In this document: positions 1 through 13,694 of the stretch, one piece after another
Layout of the letters: each line of letters opens with the position of its first letter
How positions within the stretch are numbered: position 1 is the stretch's first letter
Assembly (NCBI RefSeq): GCF_023101765.2
Contig: NC_064238.1
Coordinates: 6,322,001-6,386,000 of the forward strand
DNA: 64,000 nucleotides
Source: Spodoptera frugiperda
Taxonomy: Eukaryota > Arthropoda > Insecta > Lepidoptera > Noctuidae
Direction of reading: 5' to 3'
Program-made: the position numbers and the translations under genes
The notes under the pieces: generated by a model
Told to the model about the DNA's origin: nothing
Seen by the model: the letters and a program-made list of their open reading frames with translations, nothing else
Database searches by the model: none

Positions 1-3000
1 AAGACTTCGAATTCCGAAGCCGTATTTTCGACCACTGAGAATACAGTTGCTCTAAACAAGCTCATAAATGAAAACAAACTGAATACGAATCCGAATTGTA
101 TCATGAACGACTACCAGGCGTACTCTATTACACTCTTGGGCCTGGCCATTTAGAATGAAGGCAATTTACAAGCACGTCATTATATTACGATGATGACGTC
201 ATAAAACGCAGTTACGCGTTCGAGGGGACGGAATTAGGTCCGCAAAACCACGGCCACCTTCCAGACGAGTTGTGTTTACATATTTCGTCTTCTTATTGCT
301 CTATAAGGTACCCAAACACTAAATTAAAACTTTGAATTATACTTGAACCAATGTTACAATAAACATTTCAACATTTCATTTTTCACTCTTGTCCTATTGT
401 CTTGTAAAAGTCAAGTATCTAAAATAAAAATAGCTCGACAAGCAGGTAAGATACATACGTTAGTCTTGCTCTTTTTAAACTTTGAGTGCCACTCTTTTAT
501 TTTTGTCTGCAGTATTCACTCTCTAGTGCCATTGTTAGTAAAATTTTAATGAATAAGTCTGATTATACTGTAAGATATTTGTGGGTATGAATCTTTGGTA
601 TGAATATTTACACTGAAAATCCACTAAGCAGAAAGGCCGTTGGAATCTGTTTCGCGATTTATTCGTAAAGAGAGGTAATAGCGCGGCTCATTGCTTTTTC
701 ACTTGGTTACTCAAATGTAGATGGATGAGGTCGTCGTCGACGCCGCCGGAGACAATTGTCAGCCATCGCTCAGTGTCCCCGCTAATTGAAAATTCTCGTC
801 AGCTTCATTTAAATCTCAATCGACAAGAGAAGACCCGCGACCGCTAGAAATTAAGCCCAACTATAATTTAATTGTCCCACACCTTTGTCATGGCGGCCGG
901 AACTTGGCGTCTGCGTGACTGGTTTCGACAGGGATAATTATTGACATATTTGCTACACAATCACAAATGGATTTAAAATTTAATTTCCGAGCATTATCTT
1001 AATATAAGTGCTGAGGACGTAGGCAGAAAACTCGAAGTAAAATAAATTCGTTGTACCAATTAAGGATCCCTTATTCCTAAATACCCTTTCAAGTGGATTC
1101 GCGGAAGGAAGAGGGCGCGAGCGGAAGAAATTCTCGATAACAGGGAGTAAAGAGTGGAAAATTATAAAACGTTAGAGCCCAGACACCGTCTTGAGTGGAT
1201 AATATTATGATTATGATCGTTCGACTCTGAAATAATACCTAGCGCTTTAACAATATCACAATTCTGGCACTTGTTCGTTCAAATAACAGCTAGTGGTTAT
1301 ATTAACATGATATTTCACCGCAAATGTAATACAGTATATCATAGGAGTGAGGTGGGATTTCATTAAAACGTCTTGTGTTGATTTTATTAGGGTATGAGTT
1401 GATTGTATGTTGTAAGTCTTAACCTAATTTACACAGCTCAACGCGTGTAGTAACAATACTATTTCAATACCCCTATTCCTTGCGGTTTACTAAAACTATA
1501 ATACCTACTTGTATCGGTAAACATTTCTACGATTCTAGGATTCAAATCGATGGGCAAACAAAGCACTAGAGATAACTTCAATTGCTTTCGAAACACTCTA
1601 TGTATTTTATTCAACTTCGCTCCATCAAGAACATAAAAAATATCTCAAAAGATATTTAAATCTTAAAGAAACCGGATAAAAATAGCTTGCGATGTGAAGA
1701 TTTATTACCAGCACTTCATTTACTCACAGTTTACTCAGAACGTAGCAGAATTATATTAAGTGTGGTCCAAGGCAGAGTTTTGCAGGAAGGAACAACTTTC
1801 GTTTCCATTTTTATTCATTCCATAGCGAAATCAACATTTGTAGAAAGCGTAGATGTGGGCGTGGGGCGACCCGTATTAAAATATTTTAAGCAGGCTATGA
1901 ATATGCAAAGACACGGCGCTCGACGGCGGCGGTTAACGATTTGCACGTTTTTGGACCACTTGCTAATTGCAAATGTGAACGAACACTTATGGCAAATGTA
2001 ATTGCTTTCACTGATACCGGATCAGATAGAAACACAATGTTTGATTTTGCCTCCGCTGCGGCCTTCTATAACTGAAAACTAATTTACTTTCATCGGATAG
2101 CCGGACGGCGCTAATTTAATTTCGTCCGCGATTAAAAAGTAACTGCGGGTTTCATTTATTTTAATGTTCTTTGACAAAAATGTTCAGTTGAAATAAAATT
2201 TTATTTTTCAATTATACTTATCTGATCTCAGCGACTAGTTTGTCTTAACGGTACCTTCGTATCTATTTCTATAAAACGTTCCTGACATTTTCTTTTATTC
2301 AACTTATCATATTAGACAGTAGGTTAAGTTGGGTAGAGCTTTGTACATTCAAACATGTCTGAGTGTAAAAGAAAATCCATTTGGAATATGAAGGCTACAT
2401 GACCTGTAGGTGATCCCCAGGGAGACTTACAAGCCCCGCATTACCACTTACCTATATCTCTCAAGATATTCCAAATTTTCAGCTGTACGGAGGCTCATGA
2501 TACATTTCAACGTCATGTTTGAAAAGGATTCTACAAAAGTTATTCATACAGTCCACGTAAGTAAGTGGTTCTCATTGCTTTTTTGAACTTTTCAAACGGA
2601 ATATTAAATTTAGCAGCCTTCTAAAGAATGTAAAGTACTATGTCCATATAATTTTAATTAGAGTGTAAATTAGAGTTAGTTTTTATACTACTTGACCACC
2701 ACAGTTACTAAAAATCGAAACAAATTTCGAATAATATTCAGAAATCAGTAACTGATTGAATACAATACAAGATAGGAAAGTAAATGTACTTTCCTCTCAT
2801 TAAATGTGGTAATTGTTTCTCTATACAATATCTTCTATTCAATTTATATAAATTGAAGTGAGTAGCGCACTGTAAAGTGGAAGTTGCTTAACAAGATCAA
2901 GCACAAAGTGCGATACGCTGTACGATTAGCTGCTTGTTGCGAGTAGCTGGCTTCTCTCGGCCTTTTCAAGTGTGATTAAGGTTGGATTGAGGCAAGGAAC

Positions 3001-3412
3001 GGACGTATCTATTCAATTAATACTACTCCAGACTCAGGTTGGCCAGTCCCTCAATTTATATAGCTTCGGTACTGAAAATTAGCGTTATTTGTATGTACCC
3101 GTACGTACGCCTCTTCATGCCGCGGGCGGTCGTGACTGTGTGCCAACAGATTGAAATATTGCTTCTCGAAACGTTTAGCTTGAGAACATCATTTTCAGAG
3201 CGGTGTAGTAAGTAAATATGGTGTGTTTGTGCAGCTGACTATTGTATTAAAATATGAACTGAAGGGTTACTTTACATGAGGTATATTCATGTTAGGTAAT
3301 GAAGACTAGAAGCTGGTTTGTTTATGACATTGATACTAATTGCGAAATTTTGTACCTTTGTGTCTGGTACCTTACGTAGTACAGTATAATTAGTTGTACC
3401 TAAGATAAACAT

Positions 3413-3530
3413 CACGTACTCAGAGACATTTAATAATTACTTTAACTATTTGTAAGTAACGATTTTATTCTGAAAACAATTGCTAAGGACTGGGTTAAGG
3501 AACCATTAAATGATTCTGAGTACGGTAGTA
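3413..3530. mobile_element. Short TIR MITE, copy A (about 116 bp)
   Basis: The left arm, cgtactcagagacatttaat, and the complement of the right end, accgtactcagaatcattta, are inverted repeats of about 35 bp (continuing attacttta/ggttcctta). It has the same size and termini as the element at 13579-13694. There is no coding capacity. Confidence 0.68.
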
Positions 3531-6500
3531 GGACTGAATACCTGAATTCTCTTCTCTTAATCCAACATATATCACAGTATACCAACAACAACATAGTACC
3601 TAACAGAACAATTACGTAGCATCCAATAAACAGTACTGACACTCAACACAAGTAACTCGTCCGTAATAAACTGGATGTACACTATATTTGTATTTAATGG
3701 CGATCACGACAGAGCCACCTCCGACAACTGCTGTCCAATGTAGTTCCCAGGTCAAGGGATTACAGAGCATAGCAAAGCGCCAATAATGGCTATCTTGGAA
3801 CATCAATACGGATGCGGATTTGTAGCCATGCTTCGAGGGAACTCACTTTGGATTATAGTCTTAAGTTACGATACCGTTTTGGTATAGAATTTGCTGTTTT
3901 AAATGTATCAGAATTTAAAGGTTGTTGTTAATATTATTTGAACATAAAAATTACAAAGGAGCTTAATATTGATGGATCACTTTATCGGAGATACAATGCT
4001 TAGATAGTCATTGTAGATAGTTAGCACTGCAGCAATAATGTTTCTTACTTTTAATTACTCATATAAAAAAAAAATTAAAATCTTAAAAAATGTTATCAAG
4101 TTTATTTGCTTTTCGATAGTTACTTAAAATATTGAAGTTGCAAGAATACTTCAAACACTATTGGAATGCACTACAAAATTACTCTTATATCTGAATTCTA
4201 AGAATAGCCTTTAAAATCTATCGATATAAAAATGTTTCAACATTTTATGAAATACCGGAAAAATATTTCGCTGAAATAGCTTTTCAAAAACACTATTAAA
4301 TATAGTGATAGATATAAAATTTGAACACGAGCAGCAATCTCAGCAAATGGACGCCGCTTAGCAGGCCATTTTGCCATTTCGATGCATTTCCGCGTGGAAA
4401 TTACTATCATTTGTTGAAAGGAACGAATACCACTAAACCGATCATGTAGCTGTTCATTAAACAAACAGAGAAACAATGTGTTTGTTGAATATTTTATACA
4501 CTTTTTGTCCAAATTCCGCGCGCGAAGCGAATGTTTCAATGATTCACGGCTATTTTTATTTGTATTGGGATTGTTTTATTGTATTGAGTTACTCTATAAA
4601 ATAGTCCTCATGATTTTGGTAACCCACAATAGTTTAATAATAATATCCTCGAACAAACAACCAGTACAATATTCATTAAAACAATGCTAGAACGGCACGT
4701 TTCCAAACTGAAGGTTGAGCTTAAGCCTTAAAGTTTCTAACAATAAGTTTATTCAGTATCCTATAAGTAGAACGGGGCTAAAGGTCAACGGGTAACAAAA
4801 TCGTCCGTACCCCACTTGAAAACTAAAAGTAATTTGGATTTTTGCGATACGCGTCTGCAAGGGGGAGGGGGATAGTACGAGTAAATAGGGCACGCTCGCG
4901 CGGACAGTTTTACTGAGACACCGAGACAGGACGCACGCTTCTCGAGCCAAAAATATGTAAATAAGCTTTAGCTCCCAACAAACAAAGAATCAGGATAACT
5001 TTCTTCTTTTTCTTGGCCATTACCCAATGAGGTTAGCGTCAATACTAAGTTTTAACTGAAAACTAAACGTGTACTTTATAAAGTTACCTATTTTTAACAC
5101 CCACACTTTTGCAGACTATTTCGTGAACTTCCATTATTCAATCAACTAACTATTAAGTCTGATATTATTAAAATGGATGAAGGCTTTTTCTTTAGCATTA
5201 AAATCTACCAATTGTGAAAAACTACAACCAATTTGGGTAACCTAGTGATAGTGTCACTAAAGGAAAACATATTCCAGAAAATAAGCAGAGTTTAAAGAAA
5301 GCCAGTATAATATTTTTTATTCACATCGTTTTAAATAAACACCCCCGGCGATATAAAATTGTGCCGCGCGGCAAATCTTTCTGAAACTGTCTATAAATCT
5401 GACCATAAAAGTAAATCCCTGCAATCAAATCGCGAACAGCGAAAAAAGTAAGGTTGTTTGTTGCTATCTCTGGGAACATATATGAAAATAGCTGAGGAAC
5501 TATTTCGTAGAAGGATAAAAAGGTTCTGAGACCATGAATATAAATATGTACGGTGCGGCCTGATGTCGTTTAACTGCGCTACGGGGCTGGGTACCGCGTT
5601 AACGCTAATAGCTATTATTTCAACTCACTTTGTCCCAATATACCGCTCATTTTAGTAGCGTGAACCCTCATTACGGACTCATCTCACTAAAATACAGAAA
5701 AAAATAACCTTTACAAAGTACGCAACTCAATCAACCACTTTAGTAGAGTTTACGCTCCATTTATCTTTTGTGAATTACTATTCAAAGAATGCATTTATGA
5801 AATTCGCATTCGTAACAAAATCGAAATATCCGCAGAGGGTAAGTGGGTATTCACAGTGAATTGAAAGTAGGGAAGTGTTTTCAAATCTATTTGTGTGCAA
5901 CCCTACGAGCCTAGGGGGGCAAATAGCAACTGTATAAAGGTTATAAAAATGCAAGAAGCCGGAAATGAATACGGCCATGCAACGTAGTCGAGTACGTAGA
6001 ACGTAGGACGTAGTGTGGTGTGCCCGCCGCGCACTGGGGACAGAACGGATCAAAAATAAAAGACTTTACGTACTATTTCACACAAATTGGATTGTTTGAT
6101 ATATTACTGTTCAAGTACTGAAAGAAATACCTAGAATATTATTATCTTTACTGATAATTAAGAATAGAGCTATTTACAGAAATAAATTGAGCCGTAGAAA
6201 TTCTGATAACCTAATTTTCATTCGGTACGTGTTTATTAATGCTTCACATGTAATGAATAAGGCAGTTCTATTTTTAAATGAAATTTCTTATTGGCTTGTA
6301 CCTAATAATATACTCGTACCTACCAATGAGTATGAATGTGTACATGCTTTTCAAACATAAAAGCGCTCTTTATTTTACATTCTTCTATTTGGTTTTCTTT
6401 GCTCTGTATACAGGAAAAGGCAATGATGCGGCGACACTACTATAAAACGAGTCAGAAGAACATCTTGGTACTTGTTGATTCTTAGCTCCACGATGCTAGA

Positions 6501-9472
6501 GCCATGTTAGAGGGATCATTGTTTTACAATGTCATTATAGTATCAAATAGTAGTAACCGTCGCAGAAAACATTCCGTTACTCGTGGAGCACTGCTTACCG
6601 ACGCCAAAAGAGGTGTTTGTTAGATTTATTACCTAGCATTTCGATTTGTTTACTCAGTTGTTCAGATCCAATTACTTGGCACTGTTTCTGTACTTAATTA
6701 AAGGGACGCTTGATTACTCGCCCGCTGTGGGGCTTTGTATAATTGCTATTGTTTAGCAAATGAAGACAAATGAAACTTTAATTTAATGACATTGTCTCAT
6801 TCAGACGCACGAGAGAAGAAGTCCTGTGTTCGCGCTCAACAACCTCATTTTAAGTTTTAAATTAGGTTCTGACGTATCGTCTGATGTGTCTAGACTTGTT
6901 TATTGATGATGTATTGACAAAAACGAACTTTTTTCTTTCAAAGTTATAACATTTACAAGATACCTACTAAGTAAGTATTATATAAGATAATGTAACAAAT
7001 GATACTTAGCTACATTTGATTCCCCACCGTTACGTTTAAAAAGTCTAATTCTAAAAGTACAATTTCCACTCCAAATTCTGTTTAATAACGAATTTACAAA
7101 AAATAAAATGTCTGCGAGAGCAAACAAGTTTCGAAAAATCTCATTACACTTCTGGACTGAACTTAGCACTCCCATGTGAGCACTGAGCCGACTGCTCGGA
7201 AACAAAGGCTATAAAAAATGCAATTTTATTTAAATTTTATGGACTTGCAATTGAAATCGTTGTTTAATTGCGATACATGCGATGTTGCCATTCATATTTA
7301 ATAAGGGTTGCTACGTTGCATCAATAAATTTCGATTTATGATTCAAAAGGTGTATTTTCGAAGTTAAAGTAAGTCAAACCAATATTTGATATAATTTGAA
7401 CAAGAATCCCAATCAATTCTTGAGTAATCTACCTTGATTAAGTTACATTTTATGTTAATCTGCACTAAACCAGGATATAAAAGAGTTATTTGAGCATTAT
7501 CTAGTTTTAATGGCACAATGACAACACGGCTGAGAGCGTCCCGATGAGAATAGTTGTAAAGAGTACTTTAATTACCCAGCGTTCTTAGTTATTTGTTTGT
7601 GCCGGTCGCAGTCTCAAGGTTTTACTCCTGTAGGGCGGTAACTCGATTCGCCATCCGCCGGTGAGTGAGTGGCATACTTTTAATTGGCCGTAACTGCGTT
7701 TGCCTGCAAGCGTTATTGAATTACCAGCAGAACAGCGCTTGGGGTTGCCGAGTTACTAAATAACGTTTTCCACGTTCATGTTATTGATATTTATTTATTT
7801 TCAAAAATGTTATTAAGAATTACGTTATTGGGTTAAAAATGTTTGGAGTCTAAAATGTAGCTAATTTTTTTCTAATAATATAAATAACACAAAATGAAAT
7901 AATTTTGAAAATGTTTGTTGTACAAAAATACCACTTTTAATAAAAACATTTCATACATCCGTACGTGCTTTGCAAAAGAAATCCCTCCGCTACACACATA
8001 TATGCTTATTTGCTTTTCTTTTCCTCAAACAAATCTGAGAAACACCACAAAATAACAAGAGTTTTGGCTGATACATTTTAAAGATATTATTTCATCCTTC
8101 TCATACAAGATAGATAAAGCAAAAAAATCCAATAGCAAACTTATAACCATGTCAACAACGTTCGAGATCCAAGTGCGGACATGTTTTTGAGTTTTTCCAA
8201 TAATCTAGTTGCATGAGAACGTTGCCTATAACTGGTGTAATGGAGCGTGGAGGACTGAGGATGAGGGCACAGGCTGAAGCGGGGCGGGTGTCGCTTCTAT
8301 CGGACATCGGTCATTGTGTTAGTGGATTCGCTCAGGCAAGCCCGCGGTAATTACATCAGGGAATACGCTCCTACGGACAGCAACGCTCGCCTTGTTTTTA
8401 CTCGAAACGGTTACCTATGAAAGAGGTAACTGTGTAAATTCTGTGGTAGACTTGTTACTCGATGCGGTTTACGGTTACTTAGTTAGCATGCCAATGGTAA
8501 ATGCGTAGCCTAGTTCTGTAATAGCATTCAGATCGACGTTTCCAAGGTATCGGTGAGTTGGCATTGAATATTCTGGTTATAAATACGGATGTTTCATGAT
8601 ACTTTTTCTCACAACTTCAGGGAGGATAGACAAAGAATTTTATTTCTCAGAAACCTACACAAAAATTAATTATAAAAAGTAAAATGGGGCCACTAAATAA
8701 ATGCATAAACCGGCCAAAACAGGCACATAATAAAAAGTGAAATTACTGGGGCGCGGACAGGGAGCGTTTTCCGGGTTTCCGACATCAACACATAATTCAG
8801 CACAAGATTAAATGCCTCTTGGACTCGCCGCCGGAAGGCCAAGGCTCCATTAGACAACCGAGGGCCTGTAAAGTTGGACCTCTTTTATAAATACCACTAT
8901 CAACAAAAATGTGGACAGGCAATCTCCGGCTATAACTTTTACTACTTACTCCTAGCTCTAATTCAAATTTTACGATTATATTTCGTCGCCATTTTTTATA
9001 GAGCTATAAAACGTTGTACCTAATTTTTATTTTTCATTCTTAAAAGCATGAAAAAGCTGTGGCTGGTTTTGCCATTTAGTGAATAGGTCGTTGGTTTTGT
9101 TTGTTAACACACAGAGAGCACACAATAAGCTTGGCGCGCACTGGCGTACTCGACTGTTTTAGTTTTAAGTAACAGCAGTTGGGGGAAAAATAAATTGGAT
9201 ACGAGTCACTTATCATTGTCAGTAATTTATATTTAAAAAAAGAACTAACATTTTATCACTAGTTTTACAATTAGCTCAGTGATTGCTACGTTATACCTAT
9301 AGAAGCCATATTAATAAACACTGCTAGTTTTAATTAAGAATACCTTATGAAAGCTATCTATTGATTTATTGAGGAGCTTATTCTAAATATGAACTTTTAT
9401 TTTTAAACTCTATTTACTAGTGGATATATTTGTTTTATTAATTTTATTTTCGATTTATTAATTTTATTTTCG

Positions 9473-9993
9473 ACTAGCTTCCGCCCGCGACTCCGTCCGC
9501 GCGGATGTCGGTCTTCGCGTGGAAGTTTTATTTCTCCATTTTGAGTAACTCTGACAATGACATCTTTTAAATATCTATTGGACACAAATATGGCGAGACC
9601 CATAATAATTAAAGAGATCCCTCTTTTGAGCTATTGGTGTTGAGCTCGCGTTCTGTAGAATAAATCCGAAAAATAAAGATTTTTTTTCTTTTCTTTTCTT
9701 CGTATTTTTCCAGGATAAAAGGAATCCTGTTTTATGCCAGGATAATAAGGTATAATTATACTAAGTTTCATCGATATCGAACCGTTAGTTTTCACGTGAT
9801 GCCTGGACATACAGACAGACAGGCAAAAACATTTTTAATCACATATTTGGGTTTGGTATCGATCCAGTAACACCCCCTGCTATTTATTCTTTCAATATTT
9901 TCAATGTACAGAATTGACCCTTCTACAGATTTATTATAATATGAATGAATGAATGAATTAATGAATTAATGAATAAATGAATGAATGAATGAG
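9473..9993 (+). mobile_element. Lepidopteran interspersed repeat (SINE/LINE-like), copy 1, with (GAAT)n tail
   Basis: The head is ctagcttccgcccgcgactc, a sequence common at the start of lepidopteran retro-repeats. It is followed by tactaagtttcatcgatatc, a CAGA stretch (cagacagacaggcaaaaa), ggtatcgatccagtaacacc, and the tail tgtacagaattgacccttct plus acagatttattataat. It ends in an imperfect GAATGAAT array at 9942-9993. The tail is shared with the copy at 10.18-10.54 kb. A 20-bp duplication (ttattaattttattttcga) occurs twice at 9435-9473, directly before the head. No coding capacity remains. Confidence 0.75.
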
Positions 9994-10179
9994 AGTGTTA
10001 TACACGTAAGAGTAGACTAATATAATCAGAAAGCTCCAAACTGCTAAGCTATCGGGAGTTATACGTGTTATAGTGAGTCAACCATAAAAGATAGACATTT
10101 GCTGTCGTGGAATATTTTTTAAACAATTTTAAGGAGAATATTTCCGTCATACATGATTTCTGTGTAGCTTTAACCATTA

Positions 10180-10543
10180 AGGCTGCACACGCGACGGAAG
10201 CTTAAAAAATGGAGTAAGTTCTCCTGTTTTTCCAACATTTCCCTTCACTGCTCTGCTCCTATTGATCGTAGCGTGATGAAAAGTATACTATAACCTGCCC
10301 AGGAGTATGAAGAACAATTGTACCAAGTTTCGTTGAAATCTGTCGAGTGGTTTTTATTTCTATAAAGAACATACAGACAGACAGACAGACAGGCAGACAG
10401 ACAGACAGACAGACAGACAAAAATTTTTCTGATTGCATTTTTGGCGTCAGTATCGATCACTAATCACCCGCTGATAGTTATTTTGGAAATATATTTCATG
10501 TACAGAATTGACCTCTCTACAGATTTATTATAAGTATAGATGT
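10180..10543 (+). mobile_element. Lepidopteran interspersed repeat, copy 2, sharing the 3' tail with copy 1
   Basis: I recognise ctgcacacgcgacggaagct, tttcccttcactgctctgct, gatgaaaagtatactataac and ccaagtttcgttgaaatctg as parts of a common lepidopteran repeat. A (CAGA)n array at 10372-10419 is followed by agtatcgatcactaatcacc. The tail tgtacagaattgacctctct plus acagatttattataagtata is nearly identical to copy 1's. Two related copies in the same orientation sit within about 190 bp of each other. Confidence 0.78.
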
Positions 10544-11415
10544 GTTAAACAAAATGCTAAAACAGTAAACTTACACAATCACAACTGCACTGCAATCAGT
10601 ATCTGTCTAGGGGAAACTATAATCACCCTATCACAGACTTAATAAATACAGCAAAACTACGTGATGAAAGAGAAGATTGCGTATAGACGCCATATTGAGC
10701 GTGAAAGACAAACAAACAAATAAGGCGAGACGTCGGATGTTGCTGGGTTGTGACCATTCAAAGGCACGGTGCGCCATGGCGACCATTCGCATTGATGGAG
10801 CCTGTTGTCCCCTAGTTAGGGACCGTTTATAGTATCAATAGCTAGCACTTGCCACCCAAGACTAAATTGTTCCAAATTATCCTCTATTGACTTATATATG
10901 ATGGCATTTTCTGTCTGTAAACAAATTCGTTTGTTTACGTCATGTATGTAGGTATGAACGTGCCTATACAACGTTTGGTCTAGAGAAAAAATTTGAGTTG
11001 GATTCAGAGCTGAGTTCAACTTATTACTGTTTTTTTTTCTATATGTAGCATTATTTTACAGTCACTTGCAAAAAATTATCACAGTGAATTAAGTGTACAG
11101 AAATGGTTGTTTCACAAATCGCGATGCCGTGTTTAATTGACCTCTATCCATATTTATTTATCAAATTTACTTTACTAAAAACTTAGTTTAAAACAATTTA
11201 ATTTGAAATTGTTCCATTAGTAATTTGTTAACTGATGAACGATAAGGCAATTAAAGCAATTACGACTATCAAGTTATAATCAGATTAACATTAGTAGCTA
11301 AATCATATTCAACACTTCTGTGGATAACTAACATCAATCAACTTAGTTAGTAATGGATTTGATATGTAATACCTAATCTAAGGTCTTTACCTTAGTTGGT
11401 GCTAGTACAATTTTC

Positions 11416-11563
11416 ATCATCCAGTAACTTCTCCCGCCCTGGGTGAGGCGAGAGGGAGTGTCAGATTCTTATTGACTAAAAACCACCCCCATTCCTATTC
11501 CCGCTTTTCGAGCTGGAGCCCCGGTAACCCCTCAGGCAGTCTGCAGCTCCGGACATAGGAGTA
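11416..11563 (+). mobile_element. Lepidopteran LINE-type repeat fragment
   Basis: Contains the recognisable series cttctcccgccctgggtgag, gcgagagggagtgtcagatt, gactaaaaaccacccccatt, ttcgagctggagccccggta and cagtctgcagctccggacat. This string is widespread in lepidopteran genomes as part of a non-LTR element. It is short and GC-rich against an AT-rich background, with no reading frame. The family name is uncertain. Confidence 0.72.
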
Positions 11564-13578
11564 CCTACAGATAATTATTTTAATCTTATCGATGAATTAA
11601 TATCATTAAAAAAATATTTGGATAAAATGCTTACGTCTTTACTTGTAATATAAATTTCTAAAACCCTTCATTATTTTTAGGTCTACACCAAAATGTCATG
11701 AGTAATAAATCTTAATCCTTTATCCTAAGGACATTCCAAGACAACTTCATGTACGGGTTGTAATACAAACATTTCTTAAATAAGAGATTTCTAATCTCAC
11801 AAGCCGAATGGAAATTTACATAGAAACAAAAAACCAATTACAAGTTCCGTCACATGGGTAATGGTGGAGTATTTCTCCTGGGGCGGTTTGATTCCGAAAC
11901 GTTCAGATATTACACGTTTTATTTCGTATTTCTAATGTGCGCGTTTCCTCAGACGCTGTTTTTCTTTGTAATTCGGATGTGCCAAGAGGAGTTTAAAATT
12001 TTAGGGAAGATTGGGGAACGTTTAAAGTCTGGGGAAAAGTGTGCGTGTGTGGATGGCGTGATGGAAAAGTTATTTGGTTAATCATGAAATTCTACTAATA
12101 TGTGTACAATGTATATGTATTGTGATGATCAAAACCCGCTGTTTACAGATAAAAAATTTGACAGAATAATTAACACATACCTTCTTATATTTAAATTTTA
12201 AAGAATCCCATTCTGAATTGCGAAGAATAGGCGACATACGTAAGTATTAAAATGAATCAAATGAAGCTATGAATTAATTAAAAGCAGAACTATGTAAATA
12301 ATGAGTGCCTTACAAAGTTTATCGTGGAATAAATACTTAAGTACTTAGCCTAAAAGGCACCACAATATCCAATAACATTCCTAGACACAGCATCAAGTAA
12401 CAAACAACACACAAAGCTGTATTTATAAGCCTGACACCAGTATGATAACGTGAGGCGAGTTTTATTGGCATACTATTATTGGTAGCAGCAACACATGACA
12501 GGCCACCGTCGGTGTAATAAGACGTGTAATGGACACCACTGAAGTTTCCTCATCCAAGTTTGCGACAAGCCGCATCTAATACTGAAAGCGATCCAAGCAA
12601 AATCTATGAGCGTAGGTGCCAATACAGCATTGGAGAATTAATTAATACGAGCGCAGCGCTTCACTATTGAGTACCAACCCCGGTTGTTTTATTAAGTTCA
12701 TGTCCTATACTTCTGTGATTTCTAAGTACAGTTTTACTACGTAATGTTAGGTGTTTTACCAAGACACTGAAAATGTAAAACACTAAATTACTTTGTCAAC
12801 TTGTCGTATCATAACAGGTGTAAATTAACACTGAATAAGTTATGGACATAAAACATAAACAAAACTCGCAAAAGACTTTCGAAAAACCTCGATTCAGCAT
12901 ATTTTTGGTAGAGCTATGTACATATTTATGAATTCCTTGAATTTATAATAGTAAAACTTAATGAGGGAACGTTTTATTTCGCCGTTTGCTCTCGTAAAAC
13001 TTTTATGAATAGGGGCTTAAAATCTGCATACTTAATCAAAACAGGAGACAAGCAACATTCTGTCTTCGTAAGCACTTTAATTAATATTTCAGTGCAAGCA
13101 AAAACTTTTTCCTTGTAGACGTGAGCGTATTGATTTATTTGCGTAATTTGTATTCTGCGCGCATCCTTCATATTTTAGGGTTGAGATATAATTGGATGCA
13201 CAACGGCTGCATCTGAACGCAACCCTGAGTCTTGGCGGCTCGCCACGACTTTGCATAATTTAATGTTCCATTAATGAATACATTGCATTCAAATGTCAAC
13301 CTTTTCTTTGCGATTCGAATGTTCAATTTTAAAAGTACGCTCCAGTTGTGTTTTGACTAAGTAATAATATTAATTGAATCATAACAATTTTCATATTTAT
13401 TTATTCATTAATTTGTATTCATTAATTGGTATTGTGGGATTACGATCAATTAACCAGTGACCATTGTATAATGTGTAGCGGTTATACCTTAATCAAAACT
13501 AAATAAAAACATTAATTACTTACCGTAACATAAACCTTAAGTCTATTTATCTATCTCTATGTTACATAGGATAGTCTA

Positions 13579-13694
13579 ACTGCCATACTCAGACTCATTT
13601 AATGGTTACTTAAACCAGTTAGTAATAATTTTGTTTCAAAATATATGGTTTAGAATAGTTTAAGTAATCGTTCAATGTCTCTGAGTACGGTAGT
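13579..13694. mobile_element. Short TIR MITE, copy B (116 bp)
   Basis: Left end: actgccatactcagactcat then ttaatggttacttaaac. The complement of the right end reads actaccgtactcagagacat then tgaacgattacttaaac. The arms are about 37 bp with a spacer of about 40 bp, so the whole element could fold into a hairpin. It matches copies A and C. Confidence 0.75.
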
